Shown one piece after another: positions 34,373 to 49,000 of a DNA stretch of 64,000 nt. The translations under genes were made by a program, and so were the position numbers. The notes under the pieces were generated by a model. The model saw only the letters and a list, made by a program, of their open reading frames with translations. It was not told the DNA's origin and made no database searches. Source of the DNA: Pneumocystis sp. 'macacae'. Taxonomy: Eukaryota; Ascomycota; Pneumocystomycetes; Pneumocystales; Pneumocystaceae. The first letter of the stretch is position 1; the number at the start of each line of letters is the position of its first letter. The stretch lies in NCBI GenBank assembly GCA_018127085.1, contig CM030727.1, forward strand, positions 124,001-188,000, read 5' to 3'.

Positions 34373-34956
34373 ATGTTTGATGTTAAAGAGTCAAAATATA
34401 CAGATGATGGCAGGTTCGTGCTCCTAAATTGGTTATTGTCCCGGGTAATATTTTAAGAGTTTTTGAACAAGTAGATACTTTATATATGAAACTTTATCAG
34501 AGATGGAAAATGTATAGGGAAAAAAAAGAGTTATCTTGTTTTCAGAGTGGAAATGTAAATGAGTTTTGTTCTATAAAAGATAGAAAGTTTCGGATGTATT
34601 TGACTAACGCGCGTTATAATCGGGAAATGCTTTGGTTAAAGAGACGACAGCAAAATGATGATGTAACTGTAGGTTGTATGTAGTCAACATTATATTTATA
34701 TTTTTATAGCAAAAGATGCGATCTGTTTTTTTTGCAGAAGAGAAGCAGCGGCGTCAGTGTTTGGAAAAAGAGGCTGCGTTTAATCAGATTACGTTTGAGG
34801 AAATTTGTAATGATTCATTTATTGATGATGATGGTATATTGTCTTGATTTTTATTTGAGCTATTTTTAAAACATTAAAGGTCTTGTATTTATTGAAAAAA
34901 TGGAAATGCTAGAAAATCAGAGGATTAGTCAACTTATTGAAGGATATTTACGATAG
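34373..34956 (+). CDS. Unrecognised small, charged protein
   Basis: Four exons join cleanly to a protein of about 142 residues: MFDVKESKYTDDGR, then VFEQVDTLYMKLYQRWKMYR, FRMYLTNARYNREMLWLKRR, EEKQRRQCLEKEAAFNQITF, EEICNDSFIDDDG, and a last exon ending in MEMLENQRISQLIEGYLR. The introns are about 44, 67 and 46 nt, and all joins keep frame. The middle is basic and helical, the end acidic, suggesting a coiled-coil component of a larger complex. I do not recognise the family. The first donor (gttcgt) is unusual, so the first exon is the weakest part. Same direction as UBC9 downstream. Confidence 0.6.
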
Positions 34957-35262
34957 GAAACTGTAGAAAAGTATTAAGTAAATTAGTTTTTATTTTTTAA
35001 TATTACTTTTTTCACTTTTTAGCATGTTTTATTTGTATATATTTGTTAATACTTATCTTTTGAGTTATTTGAAGAGGACTGTGTTTTTATTGTGTTTATT
35101 TCTGTTTTTATGTATAATGTTTGTATTTTGTATATTTTTTAAACAATTAAGGGTTTGTTTTAGTTTGCCATGATAACACGATGCAACCGCTTTGAATATT
35201 GTTTTCCGAATATAAATTATTTTGAAAAAAAAGGCATATTTGTTCGGTAAGAACATTAATTA

Positions 35263-35996
35263 ATGTCTGGTCTATGTAGAAGTAGGCTTCAGGAGGTTTT
35301 TTTTGTTTTTTTTTGTTTAAAAATGACTGTTTTTAGGAGCGTAGGCAATGGAGAAAAGATCATCCATTTGTAAAGAAAAAAGTAAACTATATTTATAGTT
35401 GATAAATATTTAGGGATTTTATGCAAAACCTAATAAACTGCCTGATGGGACGATGGATTTGATGAATTGGACTGTTGGAATTCCAGGGCGTCCGAAAACA
35501 AACTGGGAGGGTGGAATGTTTAAACTAGCTATGTTTTTTCCTGAAGGTGATTTATTCCTTTGTATGTTTTTTTATACTTACTTGAATTTAGAATATCCTA
35601 CAAAACCACCTAAATGTATTATATTTATTTGTTTTTTCTTTTTTTTATATTGATAGGCAAGTTTATTCCTCCACTTTTTCATCCAAATGTTTATCCATCG
35701 GGAACTGTTTGCTTGAGCATTCTTAATGAAGAAGAATCATGGAAACCAGCAATAACAATCAAGCAGGTTAATTCTTTTGAAAATGGTATAATTGTTGATT
35801 TCTATTATAGATACTTTTGGGTATACAGGATCTTTTAAATGATCCAAATCCAAACAGTCCCGCACAAAGTGAAGCGTATACATTGTTTAAGTCTGTTTGT
35901 TTTTATATGTTAACTAATGACTAATAATATAGTAGGAAAGATCGTGCTGCTTATGAAAAACGAATTCGACAACAGGCTCGAGAAATGGCTCCATAG
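35263..35996 (+). CDS. ubc9: SUMO-conjugating enzyme E2 (UBC9/Hus5)
   Basis: Transfers SUMO from the E1 to substrates. Exons join [42 protein letters not shown] and [20 protein letters not shown]. Then [16 protein letters not shown] follows, and [20 protein letters not shown] has the catalytic Cys and the HPN motif. The protein ends with [25 protein letters not shown] and REMAP at the stop. The DKDG-type insertion of UBC9 is represented by the [10 protein letters not shown] region. Six introns of about 40-50 nt. The length is the standard ~157 residues. Confidence 0.96.
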
Positions 35997-36532
35997 TTTT
36001 CATAAAGAATACTAATCATATTTAATAGTTGCTTAACTTTTCATTTTTCTCTTTTTGTTGAATACTTCTACTAGATTTTATATTTTAGACAATATATAAT
36101 AAATTTTAGTTGTTTAGGAGTCCTGAGAATAATTTAAATATCCAATTGTTCTAGATGATATTAAATATAAAGGACACTTATTTGGATGTGTTTATTTTAG
36201 TAATTTGGGCTTCTGTATTTTAATATTTATAATGAAAATTGATTTTAAAAGATGTTAAAAATTATAATCCTGTAAAAATTTAGACTCTATCACATAAGAT
36301 TTTAGTGTTAGATTTCCCACTTTTAAAGATTCAAACAAGGAATTAGTTATCTTAGAATAAATGGTATTGCGAAACGCTTTATAATATTAGATTGTTTATG
36401 GAATTCTTAAAATTTAATTTTTTATAGATTATAACAAGCTATCAGTAAATTTATTGAAAAATTTACGTTAAGAGTTCAAAAAATGATGTTCTTTTTTGTA
36501 TGAATAAAGATGTAAATAAGATAATACAAGTA

Positions 36533-38308
36533 TTATGTCCCAGGAGGATGCATAACTGTATGATAATTTCCTGTTTGCTCAGGACCTCCAGTTTGTTGTT
36601 GTCCTGAATTTGTCATATTCCCTTGTTGATAATATTGTTGATCTGAATAAAAAGTAAATATTTTAGATAATATTCATTAAATACCTACAATAAGATTGAT
36701 AATATTGAACATACGCTTCATAACCACCATAAGCAGCGTAAGGATCTGCCGAATATGACCCAGAAACACCTGGAGGTCCCGCTGGTGCTATTGGTACTTG
36801 GTACTATAAAAATATCAATAATTGATGATTATATAAATTAATAATGACCCCGAGTGCTGATCCGTATGTATTGTTTAGTCCACCATATCCAGAGAAATTC
36901 TGACCATGCGGTGTTGCTTTGAACTGTTCATACTGTTGTTTGACACTTTTCAAAAGATCCTCACATAAGTTTTTAGCTCGTTGAACTTCAGTAGGATCAG
37001 GACCTCTAAATTATTAAAAAATATAGAAAAAAAAACATATATTTTACGTAATATGTAAATAAAGAGGTTCATCGCTTTCTCGTCCAGTAGCCGGCTCCAT
37101 AAATCCAGACCCTATCCCTTTAATTTGGACACGACATTTTGTTTCTTGTTGAACGTGTTTGACATATTGTCCCTAGTAAATTAATTAATATTTATAAGAG
37201 CCAGACTTGCTATACATTAGGTCCAACAATGCTGGCACGTAAATGAAATCCACGAATTGGCTCAAGGCCGATATAAAGTCTTTCTTCAGGCCATTTTCTC
37301 TATCTAAGATAAATTTAATATAGAAAATAATTATACTGTTACTCTTCCAAGTTCATCTCTTTCTATATCATCCTTTTTCCTAAAGCGTCTTTCATCAACT
37401 AGGGATGGTAGTTCCTGAGACATGAGTTCTTCAATCTTTTTAACTGCTGCTTCCAGTCCAGCTTTAGTTGTAGACGTAATATGTAGATAAAGAGGAGGAT
37501 CTCTTTCGGTAGCCAAAGATTTGTCAGGATAATATTTCCCACGTGTTGTTACGTCTAAATATGAACTATAAACAAGCGATATTTATGATAAAATAATTAT
37601 AAATGGTACCTGCTCCTGTGTCTTCTTTGATCTAGAAATAAAAGTTAGAAAATAAATTTAATCGAGTTAATTAAAGTTTCAAAAATTCTTAGTAGCCAAA
37701 AGGCTTTTTAAAAGAGAATTTGTATGTATAAAAGGAAATAATTATGCCATACCGCCTTTTGAGTTGATCCCTTTGTAAGAATATATCGATTGCGTAAATC
37801 ATTCACTTCAATGTCTTTTACATAGTCTCCATCTTGACTATACATGTCACGAATTGCAGGAATAGATGGTGGTGGCGGTGGTGCAGTTGAAGGTTTCTAT
37901 ATATCAATTAATAATATCTTTAAAGGCTATAAATATGTACAGGAGGCTCTGATGGTACAGATGGTGTTGATGTCCTATTACTGTACATAGCATTAATACG
38001 TGCCGCTGCTGCCGCTATGTATTTTAGCATTATATGTAAAAAAAATATGTTCACAAACCCGCTATTTCTGCAGGGTTTTTTGGTCGTTTTTCTCCTGGTG
38101 AAGATGTTCTATATGACGATGTCGCTTCTTTAGGCTCATGTGAAGCTGAAGGGCGAAGACTTGAACTTCTTCTTCGATTTCTGGATGATTTATCATCTCG
38201 ATCATGTCGATGTCTCCGAGAACTTTCTTTTTCTCGTGTTGAATCACGATAAAAACGAGAATCTGATTCATCTCTTTCTTGTCTATGACTATGTCTGCTA
38301 TTCGACAT
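36533..38308 (-). CDS. KH-domain splicing-associated protein, KHDC4/BLOM7-like
   Basis: RNA-binding protein with tandem atypical KH domains, related to human KHDC4 and to fission yeast predicted KH proteins linked to splicing. The N-terminus is an Arg/Ser-rich region (SRRHRHDRDDKSSRNRRRSS). A Pro-rich PPPPPSIPAI precedes VNDLRNRYILTKGSTQ. The first KH unit includes DVTTRGKYYPDKSLATERDP and PLYLHITSTTKAGLEAAVKK. The second has ERLYIGLEPIRGFHLRASIV, GPNGQYVKHVQQETKCRVQI and KGIGSGFMEPATGRESDEPL. The C-terminus is Gln/Tyr/Gly-rich. About ten small introns. The product is probably nuclear. Confidence 0.88.
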
Positions 38309-39026
38309 ATCAATATACTTTAAACCCTTTAAATAGGTTTGAAAAATGTGTTAATAGATATTGGAAAAGGCTGGTGTCGAAAAAAAAGGCCGGGTAATTT
38401 CAGAGTTTAAAAAAAAATTAAAAAAAAAAAGAGGAAATTGGTGAGAAAATTCTTGATTAGCTTTTTTCTGATAATTCTTGTTTTTATAATTTTTTTGTAT
38501 TTATTTAAATATTTTGAAAAATTGAAAGTATGTAAAAAGAATGAAAAAGTTATTTTTGTTAATACATTTTTAATAATTATTGAGTATTTTTATTATTATT
38601 CTAAATGAATATTTTGGTGCTTTTGAATAATAATTTCGCAAGATTATTCTTGATGTTGATAGTATTTACTTGTATTATTTTATAATTTTTTATAAAAAAA
38701 TTCTTTTTTCCTTTTTTATAGTATATCTTTGCTATATATAATGTTTATTTTTGACTGTTTTGATAATGATTTTTATAATTTTTTACTTTTTAGATAAGTA
38801 TTATAAAAAGAGTTATTTTCTTTTCTAGACATATTTTTTCATAATATTTAAATAACCATAATTTAAAAGACATAATGAAATGTTTTTTCGTTTTAAATTA
38901 TATACTTATGTGATTTTTAAAAAGAGTGTAGATATTGTTTTAATTACTATGAATAAAATATTTTAAGTTGAAAAAATTGTTTATTGCATTATAAAAGATA
39001 CGTATTTTTTGTATTAAATTTTCAAT
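38309..39026. other. AT-rich intergenic region
   Basis: About 720 bp between the KHDC4-like start and the J-protein stop. It is T-rich with A runs near 38410-38430. No gene, RNA or repeat was recognised. Confidence 0.45.
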
Positions 39027-39861
39027 TTAATATAGTGATTGTCGCGATAAAGGTTCTTGAAACTGTGAATGTTTTTTTTTTGACTTTTTATTCATATTGA
39101 AATGTGAAAATGATGATAATAAAATAATTATTAACACAATCGTTGAAATACCTAAGAATTTAGTAGAACATGTTCCTCCTTTTGGTGTTGAGAATCCTTT
39201 TTCTTTCAAAGATTTTATTCTGTGTTTTTCATATGTATAGTAGGTTTCATAATGTGTTTCATAATTAATATGTGAATTCTTATAAATATTTTTTTGTGCA
39301 TATTGGTAACCTGAAAAACCACTTTCACAATTTTTCTTGTTGCTATTTTCAAAAGAATAACTACTCTTTATCGTGTTTTGATACAATTCTATAAAATGAT
39401 AATTAAAAAAAATACTATTTTTTTATATGTACCATTATAAAATATGTTTTTTGTTACTCCTGATGATTTATAGTGTATTTCTTGATTAATTCCCATTCTC
39501 TTATCATATTCTTTTCGCTTTATTATATGGTTTAAGATTTCATATGCTTCTTTTATCTTTAAAAATTTTTTGCATATTTCTTTGTTGTTTTTATGCAAAT
39601 CAGGATGAAATTTTTTGCTAGAAAAATATTTAACAAATATCTTGTATATATAACATATACATGCCTTAGTTGGTAGTATTTTTGCTTAATTGTTTTGCGA
39701 GATGCATTCTGTGGTACATCTAAAATATCATAATATGAACTGAAAAAGCGTTTAGAAAACGTATTTATATGTAGTATTTTTATTATATTATAGGCAATTT
39801 CTTTTTTATTGAATAAATCTCTTGGGTGACCACTTTTAGAGTTTAAAATTTGAGGCTTCAT
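39027..39861 (-). CDS. J-domain co-chaperone with C-terminal membrane span
   Basis: Hsp70 co-chaperone. Exon 1 starts MKPQILNSKSGHPRDLF, contains a possible mitochondrial leader (HINTFSKRFFSSYYDILDVP) and enters the J domain (NASRKTIKQKYYQLSKKFHPD), with the HPD tripeptide immediately after the intron. That intron begins GC (AAG/gcatgt) instead of GT. The remainder is low-complexity Tyr/Asn/Lys-rich, with one membrane span (FLGISTIVLIIILLSSFS) near the end and a basic tail. The architecture resembles mitochondrial inner-membrane J proteins such as yeast Jid1, but no specific orthology is claimed. Divergent from MetAP2 with 60 bp between starts. Confidence 0.78.
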
Positions 39862-39921
39862 TTAATCTCTGGAGACGATCCGAAACTCTTGAAATAAATT
39901 TAATTTTTTTTAAACATTAAG

Positions 39922-41701
<1,780 letters not shown>

Positions 41702-41909
41702 TGATGATTGTTTGAAAGAATATAATATATTAAACGATGTGATAAAAATAAGAACACTTTAAACTATTATAGTTGCAAATACAATCCACTATGGTTATTT
41801 GTGACTTAATTATATTTAAAAATAGAGGATGTATTGTAATTATAAAATAATATAATAAAAAAAGTAATAATGATTACTGAATTATAAAGTTTTGAATTCA
41901 GTTAACCAA

Positions 41910-42957
41910 TTAAAAGGCAAAGTATGCCAAAAAGAAAGCTAATAAGCAAAGAACTATGCAAATATGAATAGGAACGCTTTTACTGCATATATATTAAAAC
42001 ACAGATGTATTGAGGAAAAGCTTACGGTGCTGTTGCAATCATAATTTTGTTCGAGAAAGGATGCTCTTGCTTTTCCGGTCTATTTGTGATACGATGACGT
42101 TGTTCTGATTCTTTTAATTGATCCTTGAGCTTTCTTATTGTTGTTTTAGCCTCGACTAATTGAATAGTAAGATTTTCATTCGAGACCGAACTTCCCAATG
42201 CTCGATCAATTGATATGTCATTGCTAAGTGGCAATTGGTTAGTGTCAAGTACAGGTTTGGCTATTCCTAAGTCTGTGCTATAATCACGATTTTCTGGAGA
42301 TCGAACAGAGTCATATTTCTATGTAGAAATAAGTGTTCATGTACAGCTAGTAAGAAAATGCACCTCATACTCATTGATTGGCTTTTCTAAAGTATGCTGC
42401 ACTGCATTATCTTCCTCAGGAGTAAGAAAAACACACTTAATTTTTTTTTCATGAATATCTTCTTTTGAGGCTGAATCGAACAATAAAAGCTGTAAAAAAA
42501 TAATTATACAAGACATCTGAGTATACAAGAACAAAAACATACCAAACTTTGTGTGTCTGTAATATCTTTATTTGTGAGAGCAATTGACTGAATAAGAAAT
42601 TTGTCTCTGCATTTAAAGTCTAGAGGGGGTTCTTCCTTTAATGCCTGAAATAAGACTTTTTAAGTAAGAAAAATATTTGAGCAAATAGAGTTATTTGAAA
42701 GATACCTAAAACTTCTATTTCTTGACCAGCTTCGATGCGACCGGAATTTGGTCGAACGCACTAGAAATTTTGTTAGATATTTTACGAGATAATTCTTTTA
42801 ATCCATTATTAAATATACATACATATTGTCTAGGAGCTGTTGTTTTGATTTTAAATACAATTGGATTCTTGTGTGGATTATAAAGAAAAAGTGATACTTT
42901 GACCATTGATGTAAGCGGACGGCAAAATCCTAGCTGGCTTTTGCATTCTACTGACAT
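41910..42957 (-). CDS. scs2: VAP/Scs2 ER-membrane contact protein
   Basis: Tail-anchored ER protein that binds FFAT motifs and tethers the ER to other membranes. Exon 1 encodes an MSP-domain start (MSVECKSQLGFCRPLTSMVK, then SLFLYNPHKNPIVFKIKTTA and PRQYCVRPNSGRIEAGQEIE), with the CVRPNSG core formed by splicing. LDFKCRDKFLIQS follows. A Ser/Thr/Glu-rich linker and a coiled coil (NLTIQLVEAKTTIRKLKDQL) precede the end. The last small exon (after a 44-nt intron near 42022-41983) encodes PKSVPIHICIVLCLLAFFLA, the tail anchor, so the frame continues beyond the apparent stop of the previous exon. Confidence 0.9.
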
Positions 42958-43472
42958 TTTTCTATTTCCTTGCCTCCTTGGTATTTATTTTTATTGTTTT
43001 TTGTTTTAATTTAAATATGTTATGTTTGTACTTTAAAATATTCTTTTTTTATGTTTTTTCCTAAATTATAGTGTTTTAAAGTTCTATTTTTTTTTTTGTT
43101 TTTTTCTATATTTTTTAGAATAAAACTTTTTTTTAAAAAAATTGTGATTTATCTGAGTTTTGCTAAATTTGTTTTCAGTTTTTGGTTTTTTGATATCGTT
43201 TCTAAATAACGGCGTTTTCTTTTAAATCCGAGTTTAACATTAAAATATCAAAAAAAAAAAAAATATTTTGAATAATAGATAAGTATGATTAGTGATAAGA
43301 TAGCTTTTTCTTTATTTTTATTGTTTTTGTTTTTAGAAATATGTCTTTATTGCGAAGTTTCGATGCAATCTGATGAAAATTGAATGAATAAAAGTAAAAT
43401 ATCAAGGTATAAATTGTTTATTTTTCTTCTTCCTTTTATTGAACACTGTTTAGTACCTAGATATTGGCGTTT

Positions 43473-44465
43473 ATGGCTCCGAAGGAGTATTTTTTTGATG
43501 CTGATCAGGCGAATTTTAGTGATGTAAATGACATTGTTTTAATTTCTTGTTTGAATGAAAATTCTAGAAGTATTAAATGTTGTAGTTCTGAAAATGTGTT
43601 TCTGAGAATGAGGATGTAGAAGATTTTTACTCGAGTATGTCAGATGTTTATTTTGAATGATCAATGGAGAAGGTTTATTGGTTTATGAGTAAATATGAAG
43701 TCATTACTGTTTAACTAGATAAGGCCATTAATAGATGAAGAGAAAATAAAGAAATTAGGAAATATTAAGGGAATTTTTAGAGAAAGGTATAAGCTTCAAA
43801 AGATTAAAGAAGATCGATATACTTATGAAAATGAAGTAATCTTAGTATTTTATTTATTCTCGTTAATTAACAGAGTTGCTAAAACTTAATTTAACGAAAA
43901 AGAGATTGAGAGTATGTGCAGTTGATTGAAGAACAAAAGAGACAAATATAATTAAGAGATATTGTATCAAGAAGGAAAAAAAATAAAATCTTGAAAAAAA
44001 CGTATTATTCAGCGAATCGAAGAAGATAAACGTGAAAGAATGCGTATGTAGTATACTTTTTTTGTTTTTTTTTTAAATCTTTTTAGCAAGAACATGTGCG
44101 TTTTATGAAAAAAATATTTTAGAAAATGTCTTGTCTATTTATATATGTTTTAAAAACAGTTTCATATGATACGTCTAGATTGTAAATAAGTGTTGAAGTA
44201 GGTATGGTGTGCTTACCGATTGTTTGTGTATTTTCTTCACAGCATACATTAAGATTAATTGCTCAAAATATTTTTTCCGAGTCTGCCATTACTCTTGATA
44301 GATACTGTTGTTTTTGTTTCTACTTTTCTTAGAAAAGAATATTCTGGAGGTTCTTTGGATAAAACACTAAAGGAACTTCATATATAATATTGTTTCTTTT
44401 ATTTGTGTTTATTTTTGATAGAATTGGTTCCATCTTGTGTGCTTATTCTTCGATCATGTTCATAG
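43473..44465 (+). pseudogene. Decayed UBX-domain protein gene
   Basis: Recognisable pieces of a UBX protein (p97/Cdc48 adaptor) lie in order but in shifting frames. A start (MAPKEYFFDADQANFSD) is followed by acidic VSENEDVEDFYSSMSD, DEEKIKKL, LIEEQKRQI and KKRIIQRIEEDKRERMR (the motif just before UBX domains). DTSRL follows, then DTVVFVSTFLRKEYSGGSLD, KTLKEL and, after a 3' splice site, LVPSCVLILRSCS. Stops interrupt several segments. At least one (TAA after DTSRL) sits where a Gln codon is expected, the usual PRK of the domain reads LRK, and the splice donor before LVPSC reads AT where GT is expected. Together these suggest loss of function, not an unrecognised exon pattern. Sequencing error is the alternative. 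Confidence 0.6.
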
Positions 44466-44661
44466 ACAAGAAAATGACTTTGTATTATTTTATTTTTTTA
44501 GATTATATTTCGTATTATTGATGGTAGTTTTAAAATGAAAAATTATTTTTATATATCGTCTTGTTTTTATTGATAATTTTAAAATAATTGAAATAATTAT
44601 ATATTAATACAATATTTAATAATATATTTAGAAATACATAAAATATTGGAAGTTTTTAATA

Positions 44662-45813
44662 TTAACTCTGGATAGTAATAGAGATACCGATTTTGTGGGC
44701 AGCTTCTGATAATCGCTAGATAAATAAGCTTTTTAGAATTGTTAAAATTATTTGGTTTACCTGAGTATCCAAAAATAAACCGAGTCCAACTTTGATTCCG
44801 GAATAAAGAGTTTGTGTGTATGAAAACCCTGCGATACCATCATTATTGATTTTAGCCTTTTTTCGTTAAATTCTTAATAATAAAATGAGATTTTTACTTT
44901 AACAAAAACATCTTTATCAAGAAAATGTTTTGCACCCACTTCAAGAGCAATCATACTAGATGGCTTCTTAGTATCCCATGTCATCCTCCCAGCAACCTAG
45001 TATATATTAAATAAAGAAATATGACTAAAATAATAAAATCACTTCAGTAAGTGCATTCACATGATGATAATAAGATGCTGAAAATACAGTAAGATTTTGT
45101 GTAGCTTGAATAGCAATGGAGTATTGAGGCTGAATACATCCTATAGATGCTGCATAACTGGTAATTGAGCCATTAAGAATATCATAACTTATATTTCCTC
45201 CAGCAAGGAATCCATCTTTTCCTACGACAATATTACCAAGAAAAGTGGGTCCTTTGAATAAATCAATAGCAGTACGAACGTTAACTGCAGGTTGTTTATA
45301 TCCTAACCCAAGTTTTGCATTTTTAGTGTTAGATGATAAAAATAACGTAGTATTGATATCTGCACTTAAACCTTTTGCAAGATGATCTTGCAATTCAATT
45401 TTTGTACTTAAAGCGTTGTTTGTTGTCCAATTTTGTAAGAAACTAAAACCAGAGAGTTTATCTGAATACTTTCCTTCTAGTTGACCTAAGATACTACCAA
45501 TTTTTGATACTTGGCTTCCCTTTACAGAAAATTCCTATAAATTATAAATTTTTGCATATTCTTGAAAATACTTATAGTATTTTAATAAACTTACAACACC
45601 ATTAGGCGCTATTAATAACACATGAATAAGCCAATGTAAACACTAAAGATTTTAAAAAAAGATCTCACCTTTTGTCCTTATATCTAACGATGCTCCACTA
45701 AAAAATCAATATATGTTAATATATAATACAAGTACTTACTCAACTGGAAAATCTTTGGAAAATATATCATTCTGCTGTTTAACAAAATCATCGTAGCTTG
45801 GAACACTAATCAT
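44662..45813 (-). CDS. por1: Mitochondrial outer-membrane porin (VDAC)
   Basis: Voltage-dependent anion channel, a 19-stranded beta barrel for metabolite exchange. Exons join MISVPSYDDFVKQQNDIFSK and DFPVEGASLDIRTKAPNGVE, then FSVKGSQVSKIGSILGQLEG, LSADINTTLFLSS, LGYKQPAVNVRTAIDLFKGP and GKDGFLAGGNISYDI. The C-terminus reads VAGRMTWDTKKPSSMIALEV, KAKINNDGIAGFSYTQTLYS and AHKIGISITIQS, typical for fungal porins. Six introns; a micro-exon region lies near 45590-45690. The start is well supported by the conserved N-terminal helix. Confidence 0.93.
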
Positions 45814-46062
45814 TGTCTATTCTAGCTAAAACGATATTATACAGTAAAAATATATATGCAATATATATGTATATATATATATATATTAATTTTAATCTAG
45901 TAATATTTCTATTTATTAATATTGTTTTCGACTTTGAAAATTAAAAGTTTGTGAATTTTAATTATCGAAAAATCTGAATTTTAAATTATCGAAATATGTA
46001 AATTTTATTAAAAAAATATAGTTGAATAATGTAGATTTAGTAAGAACAATGATGCAGTAAAG

Positions 46063-49000
46063 TTATATGCTTGTTATCCCTGCACTAAGACATAAAGATC
46101 GAAATACACCGTCCTGTTTATTAAAAAGTTCTTGTGGTGAACCATATTCAACAAGGGTGCCTGAACTGATAACAATGATAGTATCGTAATTAATGACAGT
46201 TCTGGAGATAAATGTAAGTTTTAGCAAAAAAAAATAATGCAGAATTACTTAATTCTATTTCCTATGCATAAAAGTGTTGCATTTTTAAATTCATTTTGGA
46301 TGGTACTTTGAATCTTAATAAATATTAATTGAAATGATTAAATGGGGACAATTTTTTACCTTTAGTTCCGTCTTAGCGTCTATATTTGATGTCGCTTCAT
46401 CAAAAATGATAATTCTTGACTTTCGTAATAATGCTCTTGCCATTGTCAATAATTGACGTTGCCCAAGACTAAAATTTTGTCCGTCAATTTCTACTAGTGA
46501 CTCTAGAGTAAATCTAGAAGATTCATTTCTTCCTGATGCATATTGTTTTTTAACGGAATCTAGAAACCATGATCTTTTTAAACTATCCCATATTTCTTTA
46601 TCAGTATAGTTATTAAATGGATCAAGATTGGATCTAATAGTTCCTTCAAAAAGAGTCGGTTCTTGTGGGATAATAGATAGTTTGCTTCTTAAGTCATGGA
46701 GACCTATTTCAGAAATACATATTCCATCAATAATTATTGAGCCTTTAGATAATTCTACAAGTCTATAAAGAGCTACCATAATTGAACTTTTTCCAGCTCC
46801 TGTGCGACCTAATGACGTATTATTTTGTGTATAACTAAAATATTTAAGCATACCAACTATGCCTACTTTTTCTCCTTTATTAATATGAATGTTTAAATTT
46901 TTCAATGAATATGGAAGTTCTTCTCTATATTTCAGCCAAACATCGTTAAATATAATTTCTCCATTCTGGGGCCAATCCGGTGGAGGCTTTTTTTCTGGAA
47001 TAACTAAAGGTGCTTCTGTTTCTAGTTTATCACAATAATGATGAAGTCTTTCTACTGAATTCATGTTAATTTCAACTTCTGCAAACTGTCTTAGCATCCA
47101 AGACATCATGCTAACAATTTGAAGACAATATGAAAGAATGAGTCCAGTAGTTGTTTCATCAATATTTGATATTACTGATAAAATAGTAATAGACAATATA
47201 ATCATATTCCCAATTGCATCTAATCTCAAAGCAAGCCATCTTTGGCTAGCAATCGTTAAAAAATATGCACTATTTGATATGTCATTTTTTTTTTCGTTTT
47301 CAAGCTTAAATTTTAATTGTTCTCCATATGCACGTATTATTATAATACCTGTCAAAGTTTCACTAATTTGAGCATATAGATCTGATTTCTGTAAAGAATC
47401 TAATCGCTTTATTTCTCGAGAAGATACTCTATAAAACATCATCAAAATGAAAAAAAGTGACAATAAACATATAAGAGCAATAGAAAACTGCATGTTAGCT
47501 ATTAAATCACTAAGTCTGTAGGTACTTTACATAATGTAGAAATACAATAATAAGAATAAAAATAGCAACAATATATGAAGATGTTAATGAAAATAGTAAA
47601 TAAGAATCAGCAAGAGAATTGTCCTAATAATGTCAGTAAATTATTTTCTAGTAAGATCATACCAAAATTTTAATATCTTTTGTAAATTTATTGATAATTC
47701 GTCCTAATAAATGTTAGATATTATTAAAGTTGAAATTTTATAACCTAAAGGAGTAGTATCAAAAAATAACATAGGTGCACGAATAACACGCTCAATAGCC
47801 TTACTAATATTAATACATAAATGCAAAAAAAACTAATTACTTTATGATGCATATTTGTGGTAGCATTTTTAGAACAAGCATAATACGTATAATAAATGAC
47901 GAAATATAAAAGTGTTTGCGCAATACCTAAAGCTAAATATACAATCATCTAGTAATGACTATTAGATATAAAATTTGGTATATTTTAATGTATACATAAA
48001 AATTTGGAGATTTTCGAAATTGATTTTTTGACCAAAAACTTAACCATATATTATTTCTATACATATTTAATTAAGTTATTTTCATAGAAATAAATACCCA
48101 ATATTTACAAATTCAAAAGCACTTAATAAAAGAAAAACCGCAGGAATTAGCCAAAGACCGCCTGCTGCTTTGATAAACTGAATATAAACTATCCATTTTA
48201 TTGAACCTATCTCGCGCTCTTCTTTTTGCATTAAAGTATTAAATTCATTCTTTTTTTCTTGAAATTCTTCTGTTTTCTTTTCTGAAATTCCTTCTTGTTC
48301 CTCTGTTCTAATAAATTCCTTAACGAAATGGTAAAAACATTTTTGTTTATCAATTAAATCTGAATATTTTCCAATTTCCATAATTTTTCCATTTTCAAGA
48401 TAAACTATTTTATCCGCTTTGTTAAGAATATTAAGGTGATGAGTTACAAAAATTACAGTTTTATCTTTAAGAAAATTACGAATACATTTCTCAAAAATAC
48501 ATTTACTAACATTAGAATCAACAGAAGATAATGAATCATCTAATAAAATTATATCTGCATTGAAATAAATAGACCGTGCAATATTAATTCTTTGTTTTTG
48601 CCCTCCACTAAGTGTTACGCCTTTTTCCCCTATTTCTGTTAAATTACCATTAGAAAATGTTTGAATGTCAACATCTAGGCAACAAGCATCAATTACTTTT
48701 TGATATCTATATTTGTCGTATGGTTTCCCAAAAAGAATATTATCCATAACAGTTGAATTCTGAATCCAAGAGACTTGAGAACAATAGCTAATTGTGCCAT
48801 TTATATTTATTGTTCCATGAATTTTATATGTCTCATTGATAATAGAAAGAAGAAGTGTACTTTTTCCTGATCCAATAGGGCCTACGATGCATACAAGTTC
48901 TCCTTTTTTGACTTTCAGGTTAATATCTTTAAGCTGTAGTTTGATATTGATTCCTTTAAAATCATTGTTATCAGAATTATCTTTAGTTTCAGTTTTTGTT

